Shown: one piece after another, positions 26,763 to 35,253 of the stretch | How the letters are laid out: the number at the start of each line of letters is the position of its first letter | Numbering within the stretch: position 1 is the stretch's first letter | Assembly (NCBI RefSeq): GCF_002163675.1 | Contig: NZ_CP019334.1 | Span: 3,267,501 to 3,331,500, forward strand | Reading direction: 5' to 3' | Source: Polaribacter sp. SA4-12 | GTDB lineage: Bacteria; Bacteroidota; Bacteroidia; Flavobacteriales; Flavobacteriaceae | Length of the DNA stretch: 64,000 bases | Made by a program: the position numbers and the translations under genes | Notes under the pieces: generated by a model | Database searches by the model: none | Told to the model about the DNA's origin: nothing | Seen by the model: only the letters and a program-made list of their open reading frames with translations

Positions 26763-27554
26763 ATGAAGTACCAAGGAGTCTTAAAAAAAATGCTGACTGA
26801 AAATGGGGATGAAATTCAGTATTATTTAGATATGAAAACTGATTTTATAAATATGAATCAGTTGTTAAACAAAGAAGTATCTCTAAGTTTTGTGAAGTAT
26901 GAATGTTTAAATTGTCATTTAGAAAAACAAATTTATAGACAAGGTTTTTGTAAATCTTGTTTTTTTGATACTCCAAATGCTGGAGATTGGATTATGCGAC
27001 CTGAATTAAGTAAGGCACATTTAGGTATTGAAGATAGAGATTTAGCGTATGAACAATCTGTGCAATTAAAACCACATATTGTGTATTTGGCAAATTCTAG
27101 CAATGTAAAGGTTGGAGTTACCAGAAAACAACAAGTGCCAACACGTTGGATAGATCAAGGAGCGCATGAAGCGATAGAAATTGTTGAGGTTCCTAATCGT
27201 TATTTAGCAGGAATTACGGAGGTTGCTTTAAAAGATTATGTAGCTGATAAAACCAATTGGCGTAAAATGCTGAAGAATGATGTTAAAGATGAATGTTTAA
27301 TGGAATGGAGAGATCGATTAAGAGAATTTATCCCTGAAGAAGCACAACAGTATTTTATTGAAGATAATGTTGAAACACATTTAAATTTTCCTGTTTTAAA
27401 ATATCCTTTAAAACCAAAAAGTTTAAACTTGATTAAAACGCCAAATTATACTGGAACATTAGTCGGAATAAAAGGACAGTATTTAATTTTTGAAGACGAA
27501 ACCGTTTTTAATGTAAGAAGTAACGAAGGTTTGGTAGTTTCAATTACAATATAA
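26763..27554 (+). CDS. DUF2797 protein with a zinc-ribbon-like cluster
   Basis: 263 residues from the ATG at 26763, chosen because the family begins at MKYQGVLKKM. A TTG at 26694 would add 23 residues that look like leader sequence. Near residues 49-67 is a CLNCHLEKQIYRQGFCKSC cluster, four cysteines in a zinc-ribbon layout. The middle has VGVTRKQQVPTRWIDQGA, which resembles the GIY-YIG-like core described for this family. The function is not established. It is divergent from the GH3 gene. Confidence 0.85.
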   Translation: MKYQGVLKKMLTENGDEIQYYLDMKTDFINMNQLLNKEVSLSFVKYECLNCHLEKQIYRQGFCKSCFFDTPNAGDWIMRPELSKAHLGIEDRDLAYEQSVQLKPHIVYLANSSNVKVGVTRKQQVPTRWIDQGAHEAIEIVEVPNRYLAGITEVALKDYVADKTNWRKMLKNDVKDECLMEWRDRLREFIPEEAQQYFIEDNVETHLNFPVLKYPLKPKSLNLIKTPNYTGTLVGIKGQYLIFEDETVFNVRSNEGLVVSITI

Positions 27555-27622
27555 AATAATCTTGTAGTAATAAATTGTCAACGTTGATACTTTGTTACTT
27601 TCAAACTTTGTAACTAAAAAAA

Positions 27623-28576
27623 ATGAAAAACAACAACCTAAAAGTAGCATTAGCGCAAATTTCACCCGTTTGGTTGAATAAAGAAAAAACACTTGAAAAG
27701 ATTGAGAAATCAATTGTAGATGCTGCAAAAGAAAGTTGTGAACTCATTGTTTTTGGAGAAGCATTATTACCAGGTTATCCTTTTTGGATTGCTTTAACAA
27801 ATGGCGCAGAATGGGATTCTAAAACTCAAAAAGAAATTCACGCACATTATGTTCGTAATTCTATAACGTTAGAAAAAGGCGAATTAGATTCCGTTTGTAA
27901 ATTGGCAAAAGAACATAAGATTTCTATTTATTTAGGAATTATGGAGCGTGCACAAAACAGAGGCGGACATAGTATTTATTGTTCTTTGGTGTATATAAAC
28001 AAAGAAGGAGAAATAAAATCTGTTCATAGAAAACTACAACCAACTTATGATGAACGTTTAACTTGGGCGCCTGGAGATGGAAATGGATTACAAGTACATC
28101 CGTTAAAAGAATTTACAGTTGGTGGTTTAAATTGTTGGGAAAATTGGATGCCTTTACCAAGAACAGCTTTATATGGTTTGGGAGAAAATTTACACATTGC
28201 AGTTTGGCCAGGTTCTGATCATAATACCAAAGATATTACACGATTTATAGCAAGAGAATCTCGCTCTTTTGTGATTTCAGTTTCTAGTTTAATGGCAAAG
28301 TCAGATTTCCCAAAAGACGTTCCTCATTTTGATAAAATAGTAGAAAATGCTCCAGATGTTTTAGCAAACGGAGGTTCTTGTATTGCTTCGCCAAATGGAG
28401 AATGGCTTGTTGAACCCGTTTTACATAAAGAAGGATTAATTATAGAAACATTAGATTTTAATAGAGTTTTAGAAGAACGACAAAATTTTGATGTTGTTGG
28501 TCATTATTCGAGACCAGATGTAACAAAATTACAGGTGAATAGAGAAAGACAAAGCACTGTTTTTTACAACGATTAA
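27623..28576 (+). CDS. Nitrilase-type carbon-nitrogen hydrolase
   Basis: 317 residues with the complete catalytic set of the nitrilase superfamily: E46 (FGEALLPGYP), K137 (HRKLQPTYDE) and C171 (LNCWENWMP). The CWENWMPL context and the LPGYPFW segment are typical of true nitrilases (nitrile to acid plus ammonia) rather than amidases, so nitrile hydrolysis is likely. The natural substrate is unknown. No signal peptide. It stands alone, 68 bp after DUF2797, with its own terminator. Confidence 0.9.
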   Translation: MKNNNLKVALAQISPVWLNKEKTLEKIEKSIVDAAKESCELIVFGEALLPGYPFWIALTNGAEWDSKTQKEIHAHYVRNSITLEKGELDSVCKLAKEHKISIYLGIMERAQNRGGHSIYCSLVYINKEGEIKSVHRKLQPTYDERLTWAPGDGNGLQVHPLKEFTVGGLNCWENWMPLPRTALYGLGENLHIAVWPGSDHNTKDITRFIARESRSFVISVSSLMAKSDFPKDVPHFDKIVENAPDVLANGGSCIASPNGEWLVEPVLHKEGLIIETLDFNRVLEERQNFDVVGHYSRPDVTKLQVNRERQSTVFYND

Positions 28577-28593
28577 AAGTTTTTTAATTCATA

Positions 28594-28627
28594 AAAAAGT
28601 CCATAAAACTTAGTTTTATGGACTTTT
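28594..28627. terminator. Bidirectional terminator between nitrilase and VWA genes
   Basis: AAAAGTCCATAAAA pairs with TTTTATGGACTTTT around a short CTTAG-type loop. A and T runs flank both sides, suited to ending both convergent transcripts. Confidence 0.88.
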
Positions 28628-28648
28628 AAGAATCAACTAACTAAATAA

Positions 28649-29779
28649 TTACCAAGAGTAGTTTTTTGATTTTGCTTGTCTTTTAATAGCGTTAATCATT
28701 ACGTTGTTAAGCTCATCTTTTTTTGAGCCTTCTTTTTGTTTTTTGGTAATAAAACTCCTTCTTTTTGCATCATATTCTTTAATTTTTTTCTGAATTTCGG
28801 CACGCTCATTTGCTTTCTTTTTTACATAGATTTTTATTTCTGCCTCAGATTTGTTTTGTAGTTCTTTTGGTAATTTTTTCTTTTCAATTTTTTTATAATC
28901 TACTTTTTGTTTTTTATCAGCATCTACCAAATCCCAAGAAGAATTATCATACAAACGAGAGCTTTTACTAATCGTTCTTTTTACTTCAACTTCCTTACTC
29001 ATTGTTAATGCGTTTGAATCTTGCTTTTTCTGATTCGAATATTTAGAATATCCTTTATTGCCATAATAAATATACGTTTTGTTCAATTTTTTATTTAGAA
29101 TAATAATTTCATCATCATAAGGAGTTACAATATGTACAATCTTTTTATCCTGATTAATCGTCATATAATCTCCACCGCCTAACTTAGCACCATCTTGCCA
29201 CATTCCTGAAATTCCATTAGAATAGTTTCCACAAAAAATAGTGTTGATAATTACATTCTTTTCTTTAGCATCTGTAATTGCATCTTTATAATTGATTTTC
29301 CCTTGTGTAAAAGGTTCGTTACCAGCAATAAAAATAATTCGTAAATCGTTTTTATTCTTTCCCCAAGAAAGTTCATCTAAAGATATTTTTATTACTTGTC
29401 CGCAAAACTCATTTCCACCATTTGTAGTTAAAGAAAACAGTTTTTCTGATATTTCATCTAAGTCATTACTAAACTGTAAAACTTGTTTTATGTAACCTTC
29501 TCTTGATGATAAATTAGAATTTCCATATTCATATAAAGCAATTTCTAAATTTGGTTTTTCAATTCCATATTTAGCATAAGAAAGTTCGTTTACAATTTCC
29601 CAAAGTTGTGCTTTTGCTTGATTGATTAAACCATCCATACTATTACTTGTGTCTAATAATAAGGCGACTTTAATAGTTTGTTTATTTGTTTTTTCTGTGG
29701 ATGGATTTTCTGCTGCAAATTGAATTGTTGTTACAAATAATAGTAGCACTGATAAGACTTTTAATGCAAGTATTTTCAT
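28649..29779 (-). CDS. Secreted von Willebrand factor A domain protein
   Basis: 376 residues with a signal peptide (cleavage near AAENPST). The VWA domain covers about residues 38-230 and carries the metal-ion-dependent adhesion motif DTSNSMDG (residues 43-50), with a GGNEFCGQ segment and FIAGNEPF further on. The C-terminal third is very rich in Lys and Glu (KKQKVDYKKIEKKKLPKEL) and predicted helical, with possible coiled coil. Partner unknown. The 240-bp gap upstream to the kinase gene shows no other feature. Confidence 0.86.
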   Translation of the reverse strand: MKILALKVLSVLLLFVTTIQFAAENPSTEKTNKQTIKVALLLDTSNSMDGLINQAKAQLWEIVNELSYAKYGIEKPNLEIALYEYGNSNLSSREGYIKQVLQFSNDLDEISEKLFSLTTNGGNEFCGQVIKISLDELSWGKNKNDLRIIFIAGNEPFTQGKINYKDAITDAKEKNVIINTIFCGNYSNGISGMWQDGAKLGGGDYMTINQDKKIVHIVTPYDDEIIILNKKLNKTYIYYGNKGYSKYSNQKKQDSNALTMSKEVEVKRTISKSSRLYDNSSWDLVDADKKQKVDYKKIEKKKLPKELQNKSEAEIKIYVKKKANERAEIQKKIKEYDAKRRSFITKKQKEGSKKDELNNVMINAIKRQAKSKNYSW

Positions 29780-30020
29780 GATGTTTAATTTTAGGTAGTT
29801 ATTACAGATGATTAAAAGTTTGGATGTTTTTGATACTTCAATATTAACACCAACTTAATTCATATAAAACCTAGAATGAGTGAAACCTACTTTTGAATGA
29901 GTGAATGAGATTACAAATTGAGTGAACAAATATTTTTAGTTGATAAAATGAAGGAATTATTAGAATACACGTTTTTTTTGATGCTTTTTTGTGTGTATGT
30001 TTACAGTATTAAATAGAATA

Positions 30021-32225
30021 ATGATTTTTAAAAAACACATAACATATCTCTTTCTCTTCTTATTCCTAAGTATTTCTGCACAAGAAATAAATACAAATTT
30101 TGAATCAAATACCTTTGATGTAGAAGTAGTTGTTTTAGATAAGGATACTGATAATCCTATAAAAAATGCTGAGGTTTTTGTTAGCGGAAAGTTTTTTGAC
30201 TATTCAGAAATTAGAAGTAATTATTTAATAAAAGCGAAAGTAGGAGATCAGTTAAGAATTACGCATCCAGATTTTGAAACTGTTTATTATACCATAAAAT
30301 CTAACGAGGAAATTAAAATTTTGGTGGAAGATTTTTCAACAAAACAAGCATCTAAAATTAGTAAATATTCACGTAGTGAAACTGTTTCTAAGGAAGCAAA
30401 TTTTTATCATCAGTATTTAGATTCAGCAAAATTTTATAAGAAAAAAGATATTGATAAAAGTCTGTCTTTTGTAGAACAGGCTTTAAAGGACAAACAATCT
30501 AGAGAACGAAATTCAGCATCTTATAAAACATTGGCAGATGTCTATTTGTATTGGAAACAATATGATTTAGCAGTAAATAATTATAAATTATCATATCAGA
30601 TAAAAGAAAATATTGCAACAAAAATTGATTTAGCAAATGCTCAGTTTTTATTAAAAGATTATAAAGGAAGTGAAGCAACTTATTTAGAGTTATTAAAAGA
30701 AGACTTGAGTAATTACGAACGGATAATTGTTTTAGAAGGTTTAGGTGATATCGATTTTGATTTGAAAAAAAATACCACAGCAAAAACGTATTATAATCAA
30801 TCTTTAAAAATTGCAAAATCTGAATTAGTTACTCCGAAAATTACAGATTTAAATTCAAAAATAGCCGCTGTTTTTGCTGCTGAAGGAAATGTAACTCAAG
30901 CAAATATTCGTTACAAAAACTCATTGGATTTAGCTTCTAAAGAAAATATAAGTCGTGCTTTAAAAGAAGAAGAAAAAGTAGCAGACTTTTATAATGCGAA
31001 CAGACAATTTGATGCCGAAATTAAATTAAGAAAAGAAAGTCTTTTAAAGGAAGCCAAGAATAAAACGTCTAAAAAGAAACCTAGTTTACAGCCAGATTCT
31101 ATTACTTCACAAAAAATAAACTACAAAATAGGAAATGCTTATATTTTAAAAGAAGAATATAAAAGTGCTATTCCGTTTTTAGAAAAGAGTAAAAAAGATG
31201 CAGACGATAAAAAAGATATTATTGTAGAAAAAGATGCGACTAGAAAATTATCTGAAGTGTATGCTGCTGTTGGAGATTATGATAAAGCGTTAGAAAGTTA
31301 TCAAGATTATGTAAAGTTGGTAGATCAATCTTATATACAAAAGGAGCAAGAAATTCAGCAAGTACAACGATTTTCTAAAAAGATTTCTGACAATCAAAAC
31401 AGAATTGCAAGTTTAGAAAAAGACAAGGAGTTAGCAGAGAGTAAAATCAGTTTAGCGTATATAGATAAAAAACTATCTGAAGAAAGTAATCAAAAACAGA
31501 GAACGATTATTTACGCTCTTTTTGGTGGAATTTTATTGATGAGTTTATTAGGGTATTTTATGTTTAGAAACATAAAACAACAAAAATTAGCGAATAATTT
31601 ATTGGCATTAAAATCGATGCGTTCTCAAATGAATCCACATTTTATTTTTAATGCTTTAAATTCTGTAAACAGTTTTATTGCTGTAAATGACGAAAGAAAT
31701 GCAAATAGATATTTAACGGAGTTTTCTGCATTAATGCGCTCGGTTTTAGAAAATTCTGATGAAGATTTTATTCCACTAACAAAAGAAATTGAGTTACTAG
31801 AATTGTATGTAAAGTTAGAGCATAATCGTTTTAAAGAAAAGTTTGATTATCAGATTTCTGTGGATAAAAATATCAGTTTAGACCAATTCTCGATTCCACC
31901 AATGTTATTGCAACCTTATATAGAAAATGCTATTTGGCACGGATTAAGATACAGAAAAGAGAAAGGAAATTTAGATATTTCAATTACAAAAAAAGATGAA
32001 GAAACGGTTGCTGTTATTATAAAAGACAATGGAATTGGTAGAAGTAAATCCCAGGAATTAAAGACAAAAAATCAGCTAAAACAGAAGTCAAAAGGAATGA
32101 TTAACATTAAAAATAGAATTGCTATTTTAAATGATATGTATAAAGATCGAATTTCTGTAAATGTATCTAATGTTTTAGAAAACGGAGAAGGTACAAAAGT
32201 AGAATTGTTGCTCAAAAAGAAGTAA
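30021..32225 (+). CDS. TPR-containing sensor histidine kinase, LytS type (His_kinase domain)
   Basis: 734 residues from the ATG at 30021 (a GTG at 29991 is possible). After a signal peptide comes a CarboxypepD_reg-like beta domain (about 25-105), then TPR repeats (about 130-450), a coiled coil, one membrane segment (about 495-515) and the kinase. The phosphoacceptor segment is MNPHFIFNALNSV (His near 541), and the ATPase part has LQPYIENAIWHGL and DNGIGR. It lacks a classical HisKA. Its partner is the LytTR regulator 242 bp downstream, and an A-family repeat lies between them. Confidence 0.92.
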   Translation: MIFKKHITYLFLFLFLSISAQEINTNFESNTFDVEVVVLDKDTDNPIKNAEVFVSGKFFDYSEIRSNYLIKAKVGDQLRITHPDFETVYYTIKSNEEIKILVEDFSTKQASKISKYSRSETVSKEANFYHQYLDSAKFYKKKDIDKSLSFVEQALKDKQSRERNSASYKTLADVYLYWKQYDLAVNNYKLSYQIKENIATKIDLANAQFLLKDYKGSEATYLELLKEDLSNYERIIVLEGLGDIDFDLKKNTTAKTYYNQSLKIAKSELVTPKITDLNSKIAAVFAAEGNVTQANIRYKNSLDLASKENISRALKEEEKVADFYNANRQFDAEIKLRKESLLKEAKNKTSKKKPSLQPDSITSQKINYKIGNAYILKEEYKSAIPFLEKSKKDADDKKDIIVEKDATRKLSEVYAAVGDYDKALESYQDYVKLVDQSYIQKEQEIQQVQRFSKKISDNQNRIASLEKDKELAESKISLAYIDKKLSEESNQKQRTIIYALFGGILLMSLLGYFMFRNIKQQKLANNLLALKSMRSQMNPHFIFNALNSVNSFIAVNDERNANRYLTEFSALMRSVLENSDEDFIPLTKEIELLELYVKLEHNRFKEKFDYQISVDKNISLDQFSIPPMLLQPYIENAIWHGLRYRKEKGNLDISITKKDEETVAVIIKDNGIGRSKSQELKTKNQLKQKSKGMINIKNRIAILNDMYKDRISVNVSNVLENGEGTKVELLLKKK

Positions 32226-32342
32226 TCAGTTTTCAGTTGCAGTTTTTAGTAAAAGTTGATTGTTTGCAAGAGTTTGTCATTCCTGCGCAGGCAGGAATCT
32301 ATAATTGGCTGCTAAGTATTTTTTAATTTATTAATATTAAAA

Positions 32343-32446
32343 AAGTTAGCAAACAAGTTTAGCCCTGATTGAACGGTTTGTTTGAGCTCTTTTTTATTCC
32401 TTTTTAGGATAAAAAAAGCGAGTAGTGAAAGCAGGAAATAGCTTCA
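32343..32446 (+). repeat. A-family intergenic repeat, copy A2
   Basis: 104 bp, identical by eye to A4 (59044-59147). Central hairpin: TTTTTTATTCCT pairs with AGGATAAAAAA. It fills much of the gap between the LytS kinase and its LytTR regulator, ending 21 bp before the regulator's ATG. A short palindrome, ATTCCTGCGCAGGCAGGAAT, lies upstream at about 32279-32298. Confidence 0.8.
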
Positions 32447-32467
32447 AAAAAAGTAAAAGAAAAAACT

Positions 32468-33199
32468 ATGAAATTAAATGCAATCATTGTAGAAGACGAG
32501 CAAATAAGTAGAGATATTCTGCGAAATTATATTGGTAAATATTGCCCCAATGTTCAGTTGTTAGGCGAAGCAAGTAATATTGATGATGGTTATAAGTTAA
32601 TTGAAGAACACGAATTAGATTTGGTGTTTTTAGATGTAGAAATGCCTTTTGGAAATGCTTTTGATTTGTTAGAAAAAGTAGAAAACAGAACGTTCGAGAC
32701 TGTTTTTGTAACTGCCTACGATCATTATGCAATAGAAGCGTTAAATAATCATGCAAGTTATTATTTGTTGAAACCAATTTCTATAGACGAATTAATAAAA
32801 GCTGTAAATATTGTTACAGAAATTAAGGAAAAAGAAAACCAGTTACAACATCAAATATTAGCTCCAAAAACAAACTCTGCAACTGGTAAAATTACAATTC
32901 CTCAGCAAGATGGTTTTGAAGTTTTAGACATAAACGACATTGTTTTCTGTAAAGCAGACGATAATTATACCGAAATCCATTTGGCAAACTCTAAGAAATT
33001 AGTGAGTAAAACGCTAAAGTATTTCGAAGAAGCGTTAAAAGAATATACGTTTGCAAGAATTCATAAATCGTATTTAGTAAATGTAAATGCCATTACAAAA
33101 TACAAAAAAGGAAAAGGAGGAAGCGTCATTGTTTCTAACGGAAAAGAAATTTTAGTTTCTGCCTCTCAAAAAGGAAATTTATTGTCATATTTTAAGTAA
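32468..33199 (+). CDS. LytTR-type response regulator
   Basis: 243 residues. The receiver domain (1-120) has the acidic pocket E9-D10-E11, phosphoacceptor D56 (FLDVEMP), the VTAYDHY switch region and the lysine of LLKPIS. The C-terminal LytTR DNA-binding domain (about 140-243) shows DIVFCKADDNYTEIHL, FARIHKSYLVN and the SASQKGNLLSYF end. It should act on the signal of the upstream LytS-type kinase. The A2 repeat in its leader could affect transcription or translation of the regulator. Confidence 0.94.
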   Translation: MKLNAIIVEDEQISRDILRNYIGKYCPNVQLLGEASNIDDGYKLIEEHELDLVFLDVEMPFGNAFDLLEKVENRTFETVFVTAYDHYAIEALNNHASYYLLKPISIDELIKAVNIVTEIKEKENQLQHQILAPKTNSATGKITIPQQDGFEVLDINDIVFCKADDNYTEIHLANSKKLVSKTLKYFEEALKEYTFARIHKSYLVNVNAITKYKKGKGGSVIVSNGKEILVSASQKGNLLSYFK

Positions 33200-33227
33200 A
33201 TTTATGCCTCAATTTAGAATTTAAAAA

Positions 33228-33743
33228 ATGGCACTAATAAAATCCGTACAAGGAAAACACCCACAAATACCAGAAGATTGTTATGTAGCAGAAAACGCAA
33301 CTATTGTTGGCGATGTTTCTCTAGGTAAAGAATGTAGTATTTGGTTTAATGCAGTAATTCGTGGCGATGTACATTACATCAAAATCGGGAATAAAGTAAA
33401 CATTCAAGATGGCGCAGTTATACATGCAACCTATCAAAAATCGCCTACAACAATAGGTAATAACGTTTCTATTGGGCACAATGCAATGGTACATGGTTGT
33501 GTAATTCATGACAACGTTTTGGTTGGTATGGGGTCAATTATTATGGATGATTGTATAGTAGAATCGAATTCAATTATTGCTGCCGGAGCAGTGGTAACTA
33601 AAAATACACACATAAAAAGTGGAAGTATTTATGCAGGAGTTCCTGCTAAAAAAGTAAAAGATATTTCTGAAGAATTAATTTCTGGTGAGATTGATAGAAT
33701 TGCCAACAATTATGTAAAATACTCAAGTTGGTTTAAAGAATAA
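33228..33743 (+). CDS. Gamma-type carbonic anhydrase family protein
   Basis: 171 residues forming a left-handed beta helix of hexapeptide repeats (such as IVGDVSLG, IIAAGAVV). The three metal-binding histidines are in place: H66 (AVIHAT), H84 (IGHNA) and H89 (MVHGC), with the RGD motif near residue 45. Many relatives (YrdA/PaaY type) have weak or no carbonic anhydrase activity, so hydration of CO2 is possible but not certain. It starts 28 bp after the LytTR gene and may be in the same transcript. Confidence 0.9.
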   Translation: MALIKSVQGKHPQIPEDCYVAENATIVGDVSLGKECSIWFNAVIRGDVHYIKIGNKVNIQDGAVIHATYQKSPTTIGNNVSIGHNAMVHGCVIHDNVLVGMGSIIMDDCIVESNSIIAAGAVVTKNTHIKSGSIYAGVPAKKVKDISEELISGEIDRIANNYVKYSSWFKE

Positions 33744-33912
33744 GTTTTGGGCGTTACACAAGGTCGGGCTTTACTTTATTTTTTTTTAATACTGTCATTG
33801 CGAAGTTTACTTTTTTGTAAACTGTGGCAATCTCATTATAAGAAAGAGATTACTTCGTTTACACTCGTAATGATCTGTGTTAAAAAACTATTATTTATTG
33901 TTAAAATTTCTT

Positions 33913-34884
33913 TTATTTCAGAAAATATAAGTTTTGATGATTTTCATTGTAAATTTGTTTGTTAGTCGCAATAGAAAAAATTTGCTTTATTAATTTATTA
34001 GCTATTGCAATTTTAATTACTCTCTCGGGTTTTCCTTTTTCTTTAAGTCGTTCATACATTTCGATACAATTTTTATTTACTCTTTTTGCAGACCAACTAC
34101 ATAAATACAAAAGTTTTCTAATTTGAGGTTTGCCCATTTTACAAATATGTCCTTTACCTTTTACACTTGTTCCTGATTGATATAGCCTTGGACTAAATCC
34201 TACAAAAGCAGTCAGTTGTTTATAGTTATCAAATTTTGTGAAATTATCTGTAATAACACTCATCATAATAGCCGTTTTTAGCCCGATTCCTGGTATCGTT
34301 TTTATTCTTTCAACCGTGTCTTTATAAGCTAATCTTCCTATTTGCTCTATCTTTTTTTCAAACTTATCAATACGTCTTATTAATAATATTAGTACTTGTT
34401 TTAATTCTTTTCTAAGATCCGAACTCAACAAACCTGTTGCTTCAAAGGATTCTAATTGTCTTTTTGTTTGATGTTTTTGTTTTTTTAGTAATTCTAAAGC
34501 TGTGTAAAGTTGTTTAATTTCTATACTAGGTTTACTCTCTGGACACCATCTTTTTAACTCATATTGAGCACCATATTCGGCAATTGTCTTTGCGTCTTTT
34601 TTATCTGTTTTTGCTCTATATAATCTTGTTTGACTATATCTTCTAATTATCAAAGGATTTAATACACATACATTAAAACTAGATGCATGTAAAAAAGTTG
34701 CTAACTGAACATAATAAGGACCACTAGCCTCCATTACAATCCAGTCTGATGCACTAATCAATTTAATAAATTGCTCAAAACCTGTATTTTGATTCTTAAA
34801 AATTTTGTGAATCCATTTATCTTTTTCTAAATAAGAAACATCAAAGGTTTGCTTACTAATATCAATTCCTATAATTTTACTCAT
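33913..34884 (-). CDS. IS110-family transposase (DEDD/RuvC-like recombinase), second copy
   Basis: It is a 323-residue protein identical to the copy at 8655-9626 except for Ile in place of Met in the KW(M/I)HKIF segment (base 34810). The RuvC-like motifs (GIDISK, MEASGPYY, KTDKKDA) and the Transposase_20 domain (TIPGIGLKTA, SGTSVKGKG) are intact, with no frameshift, so it is probably active. The start is the ATG at 34884, as the 14 codons before it belong to the non-coding left end. Confidence 0.95.
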   Translation of the reverse strand: MSKIIGIDISKQTFDVSYLEKDKWIHKIFKNQNTGFEQFIKLISASDWIVMEASGPYYVQLATFLHASSFNVCVLNPLIIRRYSQTRLYRAKTDKKDAKTIAEYGAQYELKRWCPESKPSIEIKQLYTALELLKKQKHQTKRQLESFEATGLLSSDLRKELKQVLILLIRRIDKFEKKIEQIGRLAYKDTVERIKTIPGIGLKTAIMMSVITDNFTKFDNYKQLTAFVGFSPRLYQSGTSVKGKGHICKMGKPQIRKLLYLCSWSAKRVNKNCIEMYERLKEKGKPERVIKIAIANKLIKQIFSIATNKQIYNENHQNLYFLK

Positions 34885-34907
34885 ATCAAATGTTTTTATA
34901 GAAAAAT

Positions 34908-35058
34908 TACTACATTTACTTATCAATCCTAAATACAGACTTGATGGTCTAATGATCTGTTCAAGTTTATGTAGTAAGGGGTAAAGTGATTAGCATTGCG
35001 AACGGTCTTTAATGACAAATGACGGACTATAATCTTTTCCTTTACCCTTACTTTTCTT
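34908..35058 (-). ncRNA. Candidate IS110 bridge RNA, copy 2
   Basis: This is the same sequence and fold as in copy 1. Guides are at 35025-35019 (CCGTCAT), 35000-34994 (CGCAATG), 34960-34951 (ACAGATCATT) and 34931-34926 (TAGGAT). Here all four guides find partners at this copy's own flanks and ends. The right target half CATTACG has one mismatch to the guide. RNA ends are not known. Confidence 0.72.
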
Positions 35059-35190
35059 GTTAAATATTAAATCTAATTTAAGCTTTTTAAAAACAGATCC
35101 TTATTTTTACAAACATAGGATGACGTAAATCTATAATAAAAGGTTGCTACTTCAATCCCTAACGCAAATACAAAACGTAATAAATTCAAA

Positions 35191-35222
35191 AACCCGATTT
35201 CAATTAAGAAATCGGGTTTTTT
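35191..35222. terminator. Terminator of the first Spy-like gene
   Basis: AACCCGATTTC (35191-35201) pairs with GAAATCGGGTT (35208-35218). T and A runs on both sides suit either strand. It lies 32 bp after the stop of the gene at 35254-35730. Confidence 0.85.
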
Positions 35223-35253
35223 CAATCAACTAAAACTAATCAACCAAAACTAG

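Larger units (their letters stand above)
33872..35119 (-). mobile_element. IS110-family insertion sequence, copy 2
   Basis: It has the same length (within 2 bp), orientation and sequence as copy 1, so it is the same element moved recently. AT boundary dinucleotides are at 33870-33871 and 35120-35121. Its left end keeps TAG at 35116-35118, which copy 1 lacks. With the boundary AT this forms TAGGAT (35116-35121), the match to the RNA's fourth guide. It lies in the right arm of palindrome R2. The two copies are direct repeats about 24 kb apart. Confidence 0.9.
33794..35124. repeat. R-family REP-like palindrome, copy R2, split by IS110
   Basis: The left arm GTCATTGCGAAG starts at 33794. The right arm, read across the insertion, is ACTCGTA-AT-GAC (33864-33871 joined to 35122-35124). 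Inner arms include AGTTTAC / GTAAACT and CAATCTC / GAGATTA. It is more degenerate than R1. Confidence 0.68.
33746..35166 (+). repeat. C-family repeat, copy C3, split by R2 and IS110
   Basis: The left part (33746-33788) reads TTTGGGCGTTAC, GGTCGGGCTTTAC and a T run. The right part (35137-35166) reads AAAAGGTTGC, ACTTCAATCCCTAACGC. Joined, they give a C-family repeat like C1 and C2. Between them sit palindrome R2 and, inside that, the second IS110 copy. Confidence 0.7.

Noticed and set aside
32279..32298. Palindrome at 32279-32298 as a terminator of the LytS kinase gene
   Set aside because: The stem is strong but no T run follows. It looks more like another short REP-type sequence.
8614..35119. 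Composite transposon bounded by two IS110 copies
   Set aside because: IS110 elements do not mobilise in pairs by end recognition, and the enclosed genes are ordinary core genes with the same composition as the surroundings.
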